In this document: piece by piece, positions 53,075-64,000 of the stretch
Numbering within the stretch: position 1 is the stretch's first letter
Layout of the letters: each line of letters starts with the position of its first letter
Assembly: GCA_033764875.1 (NCBI GenBank)
Contig: JANRIO010000044.1
Span: forward strand, 51,895-115,894
DNA length: 64,000 bases
Origin: AWTP1-13 sp033764875
GTDB taxonomy: Bacteria; Pseudomonadota; Alphaproteobacteria; Rhizobiales; Hyphomicrobiaceae
Direction: 5' to 3'
The notes under the pieces: model-generated
Database searches by the model: none
What the model was told of the DNA's origin: nothing
What the model saw: only the letters and a program-made list of their open reading frames with translations
Made by a program: the position numbers and the translations under genes

Positions 53075-54016
53075 CTACACCTGCGGCGAGCCGATCGCAT
53101 GCACCCTGCGCGCAATGCCGCGCGGCACCCTGCGGATGAAGTGCTGGATGCGATAGATGCGGTTGGACCGCGTCACCTCGTAGCGATTGGCGATCTCGCC
53201 GCCGAACGAGGCCAGGAACTTGTAGCGGCTCGGCTTCAGCAGGCCGCCGTCGAAATCGAAGCCGAGGCCCAGCGAATGGGCAAGCTCGATGCCGGACCAC
53301 ACCAGCAGGCTGACGGCCCCGATGTGCGCCCTGGCGCCGATGCGCGACGAATGGAAGTAGTAGACCTTGCGCTCGTCCCAGAGGAACACCGTCATGGCGT
53401 GCGCGACGCCCGCCACGTCCCTGGCGGCCAGGATCCTGGCCTGCTGGCGCGTGTGCGCCGCGGCGATGGCGGCACACGACGCCGCGATGTCGAAATAGGA
53501 GTCGTCGCCGGCGAGATTGTCCTCGTAGTAGCGGGCAAATCGCGCGATATCGCGCTCCTCCCCGACGGTGAGCTGCTCGCGCGCGCGCCTGATGACGTTG
53601 CGCGTCTTGTCGCGCAGGCCTGCCCACAGCGCCTCGAGCGGCTGCCTGCAATCGAGGAGGAAGGTCGGGTCCGGCTTCACCTCGAAGCCCGCGTGCAGGA
53701 AGGGCGTCAGGTCGGCGAAGCCGGTGTCGAGCACCATCTCGACGTGGTCGTGCCCGTCGAGATGCCCGAGCAGGCGGCGGATCGTCGCCCGTCTCGCGCG
53801 CCCGCTCGCCTCGGTCTTGCCCGGCGGATCCGCAACGGTGGGCCCGAGGACGTGCGTCGCCGGCGGCATGGCGCAGATCTTCAAGCCGCCCTCGATGATC
53901 TCCACGAAGGGCAGCGAGCCGGTCGTTCGTCCGCCCTGAACGCAATCAATCTGGCGCCAGCGGCCGGGAGCGATGGCATCGAGCCACCACGTCTCGTGGA
54001 ATATCGATTTTCTCAT
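53075..54016 (-). CDS. FemAB/GNAT-like acyltransferase
   Basis: A 313-residue protein with the two-domain GNAT/FemAB-like arrangement (Acetyltransf_6 type). The N-terminus MRKSIFHETWWLDAIAPG is typical of this group, as are the central block ALWAGLRDKTRNVIRRA and the C-terminal FDGGLLKPSRYKFLASFGG. Members often sit in polysaccharide or cell-wall loci and transfer acyl or aminoacyl groups; the substrate here is unknown. ATG 54016 lacks a good Shine-Dalgarno site, but a promoter at 54092-54120 would start transcription near 54085, ruling out longer starts. It converges on the LysR gene with a gap of eight bases. Confidence 0.82.
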   Translation of the reverse strand: MRKSIFHETWWLDAIAPGRWRQIDCVQGGRTTGSLPFVEIIEGGLKICAMPPATHVLGPTVADPPGKTEASGRARRATIRRLLGHLDGHDHVEMVLDTGFADLTPFLHAGFEVKPDPTFLLDCRQPLEALWAGLRDKTRNVIRRAREQLTVGEERDIARFARYYEDNLAGDDSYFDIAASCAAIAAAHTRQQARILAARDVAGVAHAMTVFLWDERKVYYFHSSRIGARAHIGAVSLLVWSGIELAHSLGLGFDFDGGLLKPSRYKFLASFGGEIANRYEVTRSNRIYRIQHFIRRVPRGIARRVHAIGSPQV

Positions 54017-54420
54017 CGATGAAAAGCCAGGAACACCAATGAGGGCTGCGTATCGCCGCCGCAGATTGCATGTGCTCGCGTCCGGCACTTCAATAGAATT
54101 CAGAAGGATAGCCGGGTCAACAGGCCTGCCGCTGCGATCGGCTCCGGCAGCGGCGCGGCCCGGCGAAGGGGAGCACGGGCGATGCCCGCGGGCAACTATG
54201 GCAGGCCGGCAGGGCCATGCTCGACGTCTGCAGCGTGTGGCCCTGGACGGGAGCCTGTCGTGCTGGTTCGATCGAGGCAGCCGCAGTGCACCGGTGGCGC
54301 GATGGGCCGCCGGGCCGGGCAACAGGGGCCGGCCCGCCACCGGGCGCCACCGGCCCCGAGATCGCGTCGGGACCGCCCCCGCCCGGCGCGAGGCGAAGGC
54401 CGACGACCAGGAGCAGGCCC
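54017..54420. other. divergent intergenic region
   Basis: A 404-base gap between the FemAB-like gene (minus) and the PAP2 gene (plus). The first 110 bases are relatively A+T-rich and hold a promoter and a start-codon palindrome (listed). The rest is G+C-rich with no recognisable gene. Confidence 0.5.
54092..54120 (-). promoter_or_regulatory. sigma-70-like promoter for the FemAB-like gene
   Basis: On the minus strand TTGACC (54120-54115) and TCTATT (54097-54092) are separated by 17 bases. The transcript would start near 54085, giving a leader of about 70 bases to ATG 54016. Confidence 0.45.
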
Positions 54421-55125
54421 ATGAAGGATCAACCGTTGCGTACCAGCTGGCTCGTCGCCAGCCGCAACGTCGAGCGCGCGCTCATCGCCTTCGCCGCCGC
54501 CAGCCTGGCGGTCATGCTGGTATCGGCGCTCCTGAGCGTCCTCCTCCGCCAGCACCCGCTCGCCTTCGACGCGTGGCTGCTGCGCGCCTTCCGGACCTCC
54601 GCCGACCTCGCCGTTCCGGTCGGCTCGCGCGCGCTGCAGATCGCCATCCGGGACATCACGGCCCTGGGCGGCGTGCTCGTCCTCGCCCTGCTCGTGGCGA
54701 TCGTGGCTGTCTTTCTGATGTTGAAGCGGCACTGGCACACGGCTGTCGCCGTCGTCGCCTCGGCCGCGTTGGGCGTGCTCGCCTCCCAGCTCCTGAAGGC
54801 CCTCGTCGGCCGCAGCCGGCCCGACGTCGTGCCGCAGTTGGTGCCGGAGCTGTCGGGCAGCTTTCCCTCGGGCCACGCCATGATGTCCGTCATCGTCTAC
54901 CTGACGCTCGGCACCATGCTGGCCCGCCTCGAGGATGACCGCGCCGTGCGCCGCTTCCTGATCGGCACCGCCATCGCGATCACCATCGCCGTCGGCATGA
55001 GCCGCATCTACCTCGGCGTGCACTGGCCGAGCGACGTGCTGGGCGGCTGGAGCCTCGGCGCACTGTGGGTCTTGGGCGTCTCGCGCCTGCTCGATGCAGC
55101 CGCCACGAGGCGAGCGAGCCGCTGA
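54421..55125 (+). CDS. PAP2-family phosphatase (membrane)
   Basis: A 234-residue membrane phosphatase of the PAP2 superfamily with about six helices. All three motifs are present: K-x6-R-P in KALVGRSRP, FPSGHAMM, and SRIYLGVHWPSDVLGGW. It probably removes phosphate from a lipid phosphate such as undecaprenyl or phosphatidyl-glycerol/phosphatidate at the outer face of the inner membrane; which one is not readable. AGGAG precedes ATG 54421; the open frame upstream to 54217 is not used. Confidence 0.93.
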   Translation: MKDQPLRTSWLVASRNVERALIAFAAASLAVMLVSALLSVLLRQHPLAFDAWLLRAFRTSADLAVPVGSRALQIAIRDITALGGVLVLALLVAIVAVFLMLKRHWHTAVAVVASAALGVLASQLLKALVGRSRPDVVPQLVPELSGSFPSGHAMMSVIVYLTLGTMLARLEDDRAVRRFLIGTAIAITIAVGMSRIYLGVHWPSDVLGGWSLGALWVLGVSRLLDAAATRRASR

Positions 55126-55133
55126 AGGCCGCG

Positions 55134-55613
55134 TCAGATCGCCGGGCGCAGCCGCTTCTCGTAGCGCCAGACCTTGTCCGGGAAGGGGCCACGCGACGTT
55201 TCCGCGGGATTGACGATGGCGCCCGTGCGTCGCCATCCCGATTTCTCGTAGAAGCGCGCGGCGCGGTCGTTGCCGATCGCACAGGCAAGCCATGCCGTGT
55301 CGACCCCGCGCGCGACCAGTTGCTTCTCCGCGTCCGCCAGCAGTCGCCCCGCCAGACCCGATCCCCGCGACTCCCGCGCCAGGAAGAATTGATAGAGCTC
55401 GTCATCGCGCAGCACGTAGAAGCCCAGGGGCGCTCCGACAGGGCCGGCAACGACAATGCCCTCGTAGGTGCCCAATCGCTCGCGGAAGCTGTCGAGGGTG
55501 CGCAGACTGACCAGCTCCGGCGGCGACAGGGCCACGTGCGACTCCCGCCACGTGTCGTGCCAGAGCCGGGCCAGCGCGTCGAGCTCGGACGCGACGGCGG
55601 ATCGGGGCTCCAT
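55134..55613 (-). CDS. GNAT family N-acetyltransferase
   Basis: A 159-residue acetyltransferase. The acetyl-CoA-binding segment is RESRGSGLAGRLLADAE, followed by the typical NDRAARFYEKSGWRRTG block near residue 112. The substrate is unknown; the family includes protein and small-molecule acetyltransferases. It begins 13 bases after nadX and may be the last gene of that transcript. It converges on the PAP2 gene, nine bases away. Confidence 0.9.
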   Translation of the reverse strand: MEPRSAVASELDALARLWHDTWRESHVALSPPELVSLRTLDSFRERLGTYEGIVVAGPVGAPLGFYVLRDDELYQFFLARESRGSGLAGRLLADAEKQLVARGVDTAWLACAIGNDRAARFYEKSGWRRTGAIVNPAETSRGPFPDKVWRYEKRLRPAI

Positions 55614-55626
55614 CGCCGTCCTCCGG

Positions 55627-56448
55627 CTAGCTGCCCACCACCAGGGGAGCGTTGAGGCGGCGCAGGCAGGCCAGCACGCTGAGCGCCGTGATCCTGCCCG
55701 TGCGCGGGTTCTCGAGCGAGGGAATGTTCTCGATCGTCATCGTCAGGTCGGAGCTGTCGGACTTGAGCACGATGGTGTGCGTATTGCGCGTCACCGAGGG
55801 ATCGGCCCAGATCTCGATGCGCGTGGCGTCGGGCCCGATGCCGGCCAGCGACAGCGCCACGGCGACGTTGACGTTGGCCGGAAAGCCCGCGATCGCCTCC
55901 CGCGCGCTGCCTTCGAAGATGCGCAAGGGCTCCTTGAGATCCTCCACCGAGATGCCGCGCTCGACCAGCAGCGGCGCCCCCTTGAGGCCGGCGGGCGGCT
56001 TCCGCGTCACCATGCGCACGCTCTCGATCCGGCCCTCGGCGGTGGCGCGCACGGCGTCGAGCCCCAGCAGCGCCCCGCTCGGCACGATGATGCGCCCGCC
56101 GGTGCGGGCGGCGAGATCGACCAGCGGCATGTGATTGAGCAACGCGCCGACGGACAGGGGCATGAAGATGCGCCCCTTTGCCAGCGCCGGCTCGGCGATG
56201 TCGGCAAACAGCGCCGACGGCAGGCCTTCGACCACGACGTCGGCAGCCTCGGCAAGGCCGGCCAGGCTCGTCAGCGGTGGCGGCTTTCGGAAGCCGGCGA
56301 GGGTACGCTTGGCCTTGTCGGCATCGCGCACCGAAACGGCCGTCAGCTCGAAGCCCGGCAGCAGGCCCTCGTCGACACGGCGCGCCACCGCGAGGCCGAT
56401 GGCACCAAGCCCGCCGATGCCGAGGCGTATGGGAGCCTTGCCCGCCAT
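55627..56448 (-). CDS. nadX: aspartate dehydrogenase
   Basis: A 273-residue L-aspartate dehydrogenase: NAD(P)-dependent oxidation of aspartate to iminoaspartate, the first step of de novo NAD synthesis in organisms lacking NadB, or an aspartate-making route. The Rossmann motif GIGGLGAIG is at 10-18; SGALLGLDAVRAT and FPANVNVAVALSLAG are family signatures, and the catalytic His is in RNTHTIVL. It starts five bases after the L,D-transpeptidase gene. No nadA or nadC is nearby, so the physiological direction is uncertain. Confidence 0.9.
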   Translation of the reverse strand: MAGKAPIRLGIGGLGAIGLAVARRVDEGLLPGFELTAVSVRDADKAKRTLAGFRKPPPLTSLAGLAEAADVVVEGLPSALFADIAEPALAKGRIFMPLSVGALLNHMPLVDLAARTGGRIIVPSGALLGLDAVRATAEGRIESVRMVTRKPPAGLKGAPLLVERGISVEDLKEPLRIFEGSAREAIAGFPANVNVAVALSLAGIGPDATRIEIWADPSVTRNTHTIVLKSDSSDLTMTIENIPSLENPRTGRITALSVLACLRRLNAPLVVGS

Positions 56449-56453
56449 GCCGG

Positions 56454-57770
56454 TCACGGCGCCAGTGCGAAGGCAGGAGCCGGACCGTCGGCGGGATCGC
56501 GCTCGCCACCGGGGTTCGCCTCGCGCACGCCGTCGCGCCCATAGATGTCGGGCCGGAACAGGATGCGCCCATCGGGCTCCGCCCAGGCCGTGATGTACGT
56601 GAAGTAGACCGGCACCGGACGCGCCAGCGTCAGGTCGAGCGGCTGGCCGCGATCGATGACGTCGCGGACTCGGCCGGGGTCGCCCCAGCCGGGCTCGTTG
56701 CGGGCGATCCATTCGCCGAGCTTGAACACGTCCTGCACCCTGACGCAGCCGGCCGAGAACGAGCGCCCGCGACTATTGAAGAGTTGCTTCATCGGCGTGT
56801 CGTGCATGTAGACGCCGTGCTCGTTGGGCATGTCCAGACGCAGCAGGCCGAGCGCGTTCTGTGGCCCGGGATCCTGGCGGAACTTGATCTTGTGCGCGTC
56901 AGCCATGCGCCAGTCGATCCGGGTGGAGTCGATCTCAGGGCCGTTGAACGAGCCGGTGAGGACGCGGATCTGCTCCTTCTGGAGGTAGTCGGGCTCGCGC
57001 TGCAGCTTGGGGATCAGGTCGAGGCTCGCCACGCTCTCGGGCACGCGCCAGTAGGGGTAGAAGTTGAGCGCGCGAACCTGCGCCTTGACCGTCGGGGTCT
57101 GGCGGTCGGGCTTGCCGACGATGACGCGATGGCGCTGCTCGACCTCGAAGCGCTCGACGGCCTCCAGCTGGAAGGCGGCGGCGTTGACCACGATGTAGCG
57201 GTCCTCGAGGCGCTGGCCGAGGAGATCGCGCAGGCGGGAAAGGTTGATGCGCAGTTGCTGCAGGCGCGACTGCGCCGACACGTTCATGGTCTGCAGCGTG
57301 TACTTGTCGAGCCGGCCGGTCGGGCGCAGGCCGTTGTTCTCCTGGTAGCGCCGCACCGCCGTCTCGAGGTCGTCCGCGCCCGTGAAATCTCCGAGCGCCG
57401 CCGTGCGCCGCTGCAGCTCCCCGGACATGGCGAGCCGTTTGCGCACCAGCGGCAGGCGCTCGTCGTCGTCCTCCAGGCGAATGCTGCGGGCCGCGGGAAT
57501 CGCCGGCCAGCCGCCGGCGCTCGCCAGCTGCTGATAGCGCTCGACCGCCTTCTCCAGCGCCTCCACCATCACGTCGCTGCGCAAGGGCACGTTGCTCGTG
57601 CGCAGGTCCGCCAGCGGCTCGGGCTGCCGGCGCTCCTCCTTTTGCGGTTGGCTGTTGGAGAAAATCTGCAACCACTGGTTATCCTGCGCCCGAGCGGTGG
57701 GCGCGAGCCCAAAGCTTGCCGCTACCAGCGCCGCAAGCGGCAGGACGGCTCCAGATCGGTACCTGATCAC
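56454..57770 (-). CDS. L,D-transpeptidase (YcbB/YkuD type)
   Basis: A 438-residue exported L,D-transpeptidase that would form 3-3 crosslinks in peptidoglycan. A signal peptide (cleavage near ARA-QD, about residue 28) precedes a peptidoglycan-binding helical region (DLETAVRRYQENNGL, PTGRLDKYTLQ). The YkuD catalytic motif is HGVYMHDTP...SFSAGCVRV, with His318, His323 and Cys342. The GTG start at 57770 has GGAAG upstream and yields the signal; the frame is open to 58211. It heads a unit with nadX and the GNAT gene. Confidence 0.93.
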   Translation of the reverse strand: MIRYRSGAVLPLAALVAASFGLAPTARAQDNQWLQIFSNSQPQKEERRQPEPLADLRTSNVPLRSDVMVEALEKAVERYQQLASAGGWPAIPAARSIRLEDDDERLPLVRKRLAMSGELQRRTAALGDFTGADDLETAVRRYQENNGLRPTGRLDKYTLQTMNVSAQSRLQQLRINLSRLRDLLGQRLEDRYIVVNAAAFQLEAVERFEVEQRHRVIVGKPDRQTPTVKAQVRALNFYPYWRVPESVASLDLIPKLQREPDYLQKEQIRVLTGSFNGPEIDSTRIDWRMADAHKIKFRQDPGPQNALGLLRLDMPNEHGVYMHDTPMKQLFNSRGRSFSAGCVRVQDVFKLGEWIARNEPGWGDPGRVRDVIDRGQPLDLTLARPVPVYFTYITAWAEPDGRILFRPDIYGRDGVREANPGGERDPADGPAPAFALAP

Positions 57771-58247
57771 GATCAGCTCTTCCTTCCTGGTCCTGACTTC
57801 CCGGCCCCGGCTTCTGCACGTCCTGGTCCCGGGGTTGCTAGCCCGCAGACCGTGGCCCGGTATCCCTGGAGACCGTCGGGACGCCCGGCAGCCGCAGCGC
57901 CGCCCCCGATGCGTCCCAGACACCCGTCCGGCATCACTTTCGCACTGCAACGCAGGATGCGCAAACGCCGCGCGGGGGCCCCCGGCAAAGATTCGCCCGC
58001 TACTAAACACAGGTCGACAGATATGGCCAAACAAAGGCTTGTCATAAGGCTCCGATGCCGCCAGGCCACAGCCGGATCGGATCGAGTTGCCGATGCGAGC
58101 CGGTGTCCCAAGCCCAAGGGATTGCTGCCGGATCATGCCGCAGCGATCCACATGCCGTGTCCCCCCGCAGCCACACTGGCGACACGGCCTGCCCCTACCG
58201 CTCTGGCCCAAGGTTCAACGTCCGTAACGGGCGAAACGGAGGATCCC
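57771..58247. other. divergent intergenic region
   Basis: A 477-base gap between the L,D-transpeptidase gene (minus) and the DUF4139 gene (plus). A GGAGG site at 58238 serves the DUF4139 gene. Long open frames run through it on both strands but are continuations of flanking frames with noncoding composition. I see no RNA gene. Confidence 0.5.
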
Positions 58248-59939
58248 ATGCGACGGTTGGCGGCGATAGCAGCACTTCCATTCCTGGCGGCCGCGGCGCA
58301 TGCCGCCGAGATCAAGGGCGCCTCGCGAATCGATCAGGTCACGGTGTTCCCATCCGGCGCCGAGGTGACGCGCGTCGCCCGGGTGAGGATGGAGCGGGGC
58401 GAGCACGTGCTGCTGTTCAACGACCTGCCGGCGCGGGCGCTTGCCGGCTCCATCCGCGTCGAGGGCAAGGCAGCGGGCCGCCTCGACATCGCCTCCGTCG
58501 ACACCCGCCGGGCGCTGATCCCGCTCGCGGATGCCGCGGAGATGGCGTCGAGCCGCAAGAGCCTTGAGGACGCCATCCAGGGCCTGAAGGACCAGCGCGC
58601 GCAATTGGAGGGCCAGGCCGCGGCCGCGGAGGCACAGAAGGCCTACATCGACGCGCTCTCGAAGTCGCCCGCGCAGCCGGCCCCCGCCGGGGCCGCCGCC
58701 ACGCCCCAGACCGACTGGGAGAGGCTGTTCGGCTTCATCGGCCAGCGCCGGGTCGAGGCGCAGAAGGCGGTGCTCGAGGCGCAACTCAAGATCCGCGACC
58801 TCGACCGCCAGATCCGCGATCTCGAGGGCAAGCTCGCCTCGCTCGCTCCCAGGCCCGAGGAGCGCACCGAGGTCAAGGTGTTCGTCAACGCCGGCGCCAG
58901 CCTCGAGGCCGACCTCGTGATCCGCTACCAGGTGCCGGCCGCATCCTGGACCCCCTACTACGACGCGCGTCTTGCGACCGGCACCAAGACGCAGGCGCCC
59001 AAGCTCACCCTGGAGCGGCGGGCGAGCATCCAGCAGCGCAGCGGCGAGGCCTGGGACAACGTCCAGCTCGCCCTGTCGACGACGCGGCCCGGCAGCAGCA
59101 CGTCGGCGCCCGATCTCGGCACCTTGACCATCGACTTCGAGGCCGACGCGATCCCGCCGCCAGCGCCGCCCGCCCCCCGGCCCATGGCCGCCCCGCTCGC
59201 CGCGCAGCGCTCGGCCAAGCTCACGGCCGGCGCCGTGGCGGACGAGGAGAGCGAGCGCGCGCGCGAGCAGGTCGTCGCGCCCGCCTCCGAGGTGCGTGCG
59301 AGCATCGATGTGCAGGGCTTCCAGGCGCTGTACGGCATCGCCGGCCGCGTCAGCGTGCCCGCCACCGGCGAGGCCAAGCGCGTTCAGATCGACGAGACCC
59401 AGGCCGATCCCGCCCTCGTCGTGCGCACGGTCCCCAAGCGCGAGCAGAAGGCCTTCCTCTACGCCAAGGCGCAGCTCGCCAAGGGCAGCCCGGTGCTGCC
59501 CGGCACCGTCTCGCTGTTCCGCGACGGCACCTTCGTCGGAACCGGGCGCCTGCCCCTGCTGCCGGCGGGGGAGGAGCACGAGCTCGGCTTCGGCGCCGAC
59601 GACAGCGTGCGCGTGAAGTACGCGCTCACCGAGGAGAAGCGCGGCGAGACGGGGCTCATCTCCTCGTCCAAGACCGACCTCCGCACCTGGCGCATCAGCG
59701 TCAAGAACCTGCACCAGCGGCAGATCCCGGTGAGCGTGGTCGACCACATCCCCGTGTCGCAGAACCAGGACATCAAGGTGGAGCTCACCGGCAAGACCCC
59801 GCCCTCCCGCCGCGAGGTCGACGACAAGCGCGGCGTGCTCGCGTGGGACTACAAGCTCGAACCCGACGAGGAGAAGGTCATCGAGTTCGGCTACCGCGCC
59901 AGCTGGCCCGGCGCCAAGCGCGTCCAGTACCGCAACTGA
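58248..59939 (+). CDS. DUF4139 / mucoidy-inhibitor MuiA-like protein
   Basis: A 563-residue exported protein. A signal peptide (MRRLAAIAALPFLAAAAHAA) precedes a DUF4140-like N-terminal beta domain, a coiled coil at about 95-205 rich in Gln, Ala, Glu and Arg, and a C-terminal DUF4139 beta domain with WTPYYDARLAT and the adhesive-looking sheet region ending FGYRASWPGAKRVQYRN. The family is named for MuiA of E. coli, which affects colony mucoidy; no mechanism is known. The ATG at 58248 has GGAGG at 6 bases. The frame is open to 56178 but has no support there. Confidence 0.88.
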   Translation: MRRLAAIAALPFLAAAAHAAEIKGASRIDQVTVFPSGAEVTRVARVRMERGEHVLLFNDLPARALAGSIRVEGKAAGRLDIASVDTRRALIPLADAAEMASSRKSLEDAIQGLKDQRAQLEGQAAAAEAQKAYIDALSKSPAQPAPAGAAATPQTDWERLFGFIGQRRVEAQKAVLEAQLKIRDLDRQIRDLEGKLASLAPRPEERTEVKVFVNAGASLEADLVIRYQVPAASWTPYYDARLATGTKTQAPKLTLERRASIQQRSGEAWDNVQLALSTTRPGSSTSAPDLGTLTIDFEADAIPPPAPPAPRPMAAPLAAQRSAKLTAGAVADEESERAREQVVAPASEVRASIDVQGFQALYGIAGRVSVPATGEAKRVQIDETQADPALVVRTVPKREQKAFLYAKAQLAKGSPVLPGTVSLFRDGTFVGTGRLPLLPAGEEHELGFGADDSVRVKYALTEEKRGETGLISSSKTDLRTWRISVKNLHQRQIPVSVVDHIPVSQNQDIKVELTGKTPPSRREVDDKRGVLAWDYKLEPDEEKVIEFGYRASWPGAKRVQYRN

Positions 59940-60242
59940 GGCGCACGGCCCTGCCGCGGCCTGCTCCGATGGCGGCGCGCGATCCGTGGGGGGCACCCCC
60001 AGGCCCCTGCCCGCCGTCAAGGTCCTCCGAAAGGGTGGCCGCCACGGTCGCCGCAAGTGTACGTTCGCGACCCGGACAGCCGCCCTCGCGCGCCAAGCGT
60101 CACTGCAGGAGAATTAATCAGGGAGCAGATTGATGGCCGCGGGGCAGCGAGCCGCCGAAGGGATCGCCATCCGCGCCGCAAACGAGAAGCGCCGGGCCTG
60201 TGGCCCGGCGCTGTCGAGGCAGATGCTGCCGAAGTCTTGGTG
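59940..60242. other. convergent intergenic region
   Basis: About 300 bases between the DUF4139 gene and the 66-residue gene. It contains one strong hairpin at 60188-60212. No gene is visible. Confidence 0.5.
60188..60212 (-). terminator. strong hairpin after the 66-residue gene
   Basis: AGCGCCGGGCC (60188-60198) and GGCCCGGCGCT (60202-60212) form a perfect 11-bp stem with a 3-base loop. For minus-strand transcripts it is followed by TCTCGTTT, a weak U-tract. Placed 31 bases after the stop of the 60243-60443 gene, it is a good terminator candidate. Confidence 0.6.
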
Positions 60243-60443
60243 TCAGGCTGCGCGCGTCATCTCGGCCGCTGCCGCTTGCGGCACCGATGCGGCCTCCGCC
60301 ACCAGCCGGTCGAGCGCACGCTGCGCATCGGCCTCGTTGGTGAAGGCGCCGACCACGTCACGGAACGCAGAGCCCTTCGTGACCCGGGTGATGATCAATT
60401 GACCTGAAGGATAGCGCACGAGTTCGTAGTTCGAGAGTTCCAT
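60243..60443 (-). CDS. 66-residue protein of unknown function
   Basis: Not recognised. The product starts MELSNYELVRYPSGQLIITR, predicted beta-strands followed by an amphipathic helix (FTNEADAQRALDRLVAEAA); the layout resembles small single-domain SPOR- or DRB-like folds but no family can be named. An ATG at 60443 with GGGGG at 7 bases is preferred over the frame's upstream ATG at 60668, which would read through a promoter. It is preceded by an unusual promoter with two GANTC sites and followed by a strong hairpin, so it looks like an independently controlled gene. Confidence 0.65.
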   Translation of the reverse strand: MELSNYELVRYPSGQLIITRVTKGSAFRDVVGAFTNEADAQRALDRLVAEAASVPQAAAAEMTRAA

Positions 60444-60557
60444 GACCGCCCCCTGCAGAGATCCGAAAACCACTCGCCGCCGCTTGTCGAAGCCGCGTGC
60501 CGCGTCTTCCGTTTGCCGCCACCCGGCCGAGCTCAAGACCCGGTCGAATAGCGGCTT

Positions 60558-60594
60558 CACATAGTTGTCACGACTGTCAGAGTCAATCCGACTC
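60558..60594 (-). promoter_or_regulatory. promoter with two GANTC (CcrM) sites
   Basis: On the minus strand TTGACT (60586-60581) and TATGTG (60563-60558) are 17 bases apart. GANTC sites at 60580-60584 (GAGTC) and 60590-60594 (GACTC) overlap or adjoin the -35 box and form the inverted repeat GAGTC-N5-GACTC. CcrM methylates GANTC in alphaproteobacteria, so this may be a methylation- or GcrA-sensitive promoter. Confidence 0.45.
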
Positions 60595-60667
60595 ACACAC
60601 ACTATGACGAAATTCTGACCGCCGCGGCGATAGATCGATCTAGTGCCCCGATTCTGGTCCGGACGCA

Positions 60668-64000
<3,333 letters not shown>

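Noticed and set aside
56178..58247. Upstream open extension of the DUF4139 gene giving 1253 residues
   Set aside because: The signal peptide and GGAGG site at 58248 mark the start; the extension runs antisense through nadX and the L,D-transpeptidase genes.

Overview
The window is ordinary, gene-dense, very G+C-rich chromosome of an alphaproteobacterium, most likely of the order Hyphomicrobiales (Rhizobiales). The pointers are ChpT (the CtrA-pathway histidine phosphotransferase), a TrcR/DUF1013 cell-cycle regulator, a B12-dependent ribonucleotide reductase with a C-terminal zinc ribbon, the psd-pssA and hflK-hflC-DUF2065-degP operons, and palindromic GTAGGTCGGGT-type interspersed repeats. Genus cannot be read from the sequence. 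No rRNA, tRNA, CRISPR, prophage, transposase or integrase was seen.

Layout. 0.5-2.6 kb: chpT, a single-domain response regulator, and a DMT exporter. 2.6-3.0 kb: a cluster of palindromic repeats including a 92-bp tandem duplication. 3.0-7.8 kb (minus strand): manC-pgi-mutL. 7.9-12.0 kb (minus): a soluble histidine kinase paired with a HerA-type DNA-translocase ATPase, preceded by a GT4 glycosyltransferase in a less G+C-rich patch. 12.3-16 kb: a persulfide dioxygenase-rhodanese fusion, a methyltransferase and a large unknown membrane protein. 16-21.7 kb (minus): pssA/psd, then degP, DUF2065, hflC, hflK. 21.9-27.5 kb: MaoC hydratase, trcR, a Pro/Ala-rich membrane-anchored protein, an acyl-CoA synthetase and an alpha/beta hydrolase. 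27.6-35.1 kb (minus): an orphan chemoreceptor and the prkA-DUF444-spoVR stress operon. 35.5-41.3 kb: hisF, a stand-alone BamA, and a SulP-STAS-cNMP-binding transporter. 41.4-43.3 kb: MarR regulator, DUF599, ruvX. 43.4-48.6 kb (plus): UPF0173 hydrolase, membrane-fused spermidine-synthase-like protein, gatC, gatA. 48.7-55.1 kb: small cytochrome c, lipoprotein, chorismate mutase with two small membrane proteins, DUF2917-GNAT opposite a LysR gene, FemAB-like acetyltransferase, PAP2 phosphatase. 55.1-58 kb (minus): L,D-transpeptidase, aspartate dehydrogenase, GNAT. 58.2-64 kb: DUF4139 protein, a 66-residue protein, and nrdJ running off the right edge.

Themes. Cell-cycle and envelope genes dominate: ChpT/TrcR, a CtrA-like half-site pair before the kinase-HerA operon, PssA/Psd, DegP/HflKC, BamA and the L,D-transpeptidase. 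No self-contained defence or biosynthetic island was found. The best leads are regulatory and architectural: the kinase-HerA pairing, several perfect inverted repeats in promoter regions, a strong hairpin inside the prkA operon, and a promoter carrying paired GANTC sites. Start codons were chosen from Shine-Dalgarno spacing, signal peptides and family N-termini; the extended reading frames typical of such G+C-rich DNA were not taken at face value.
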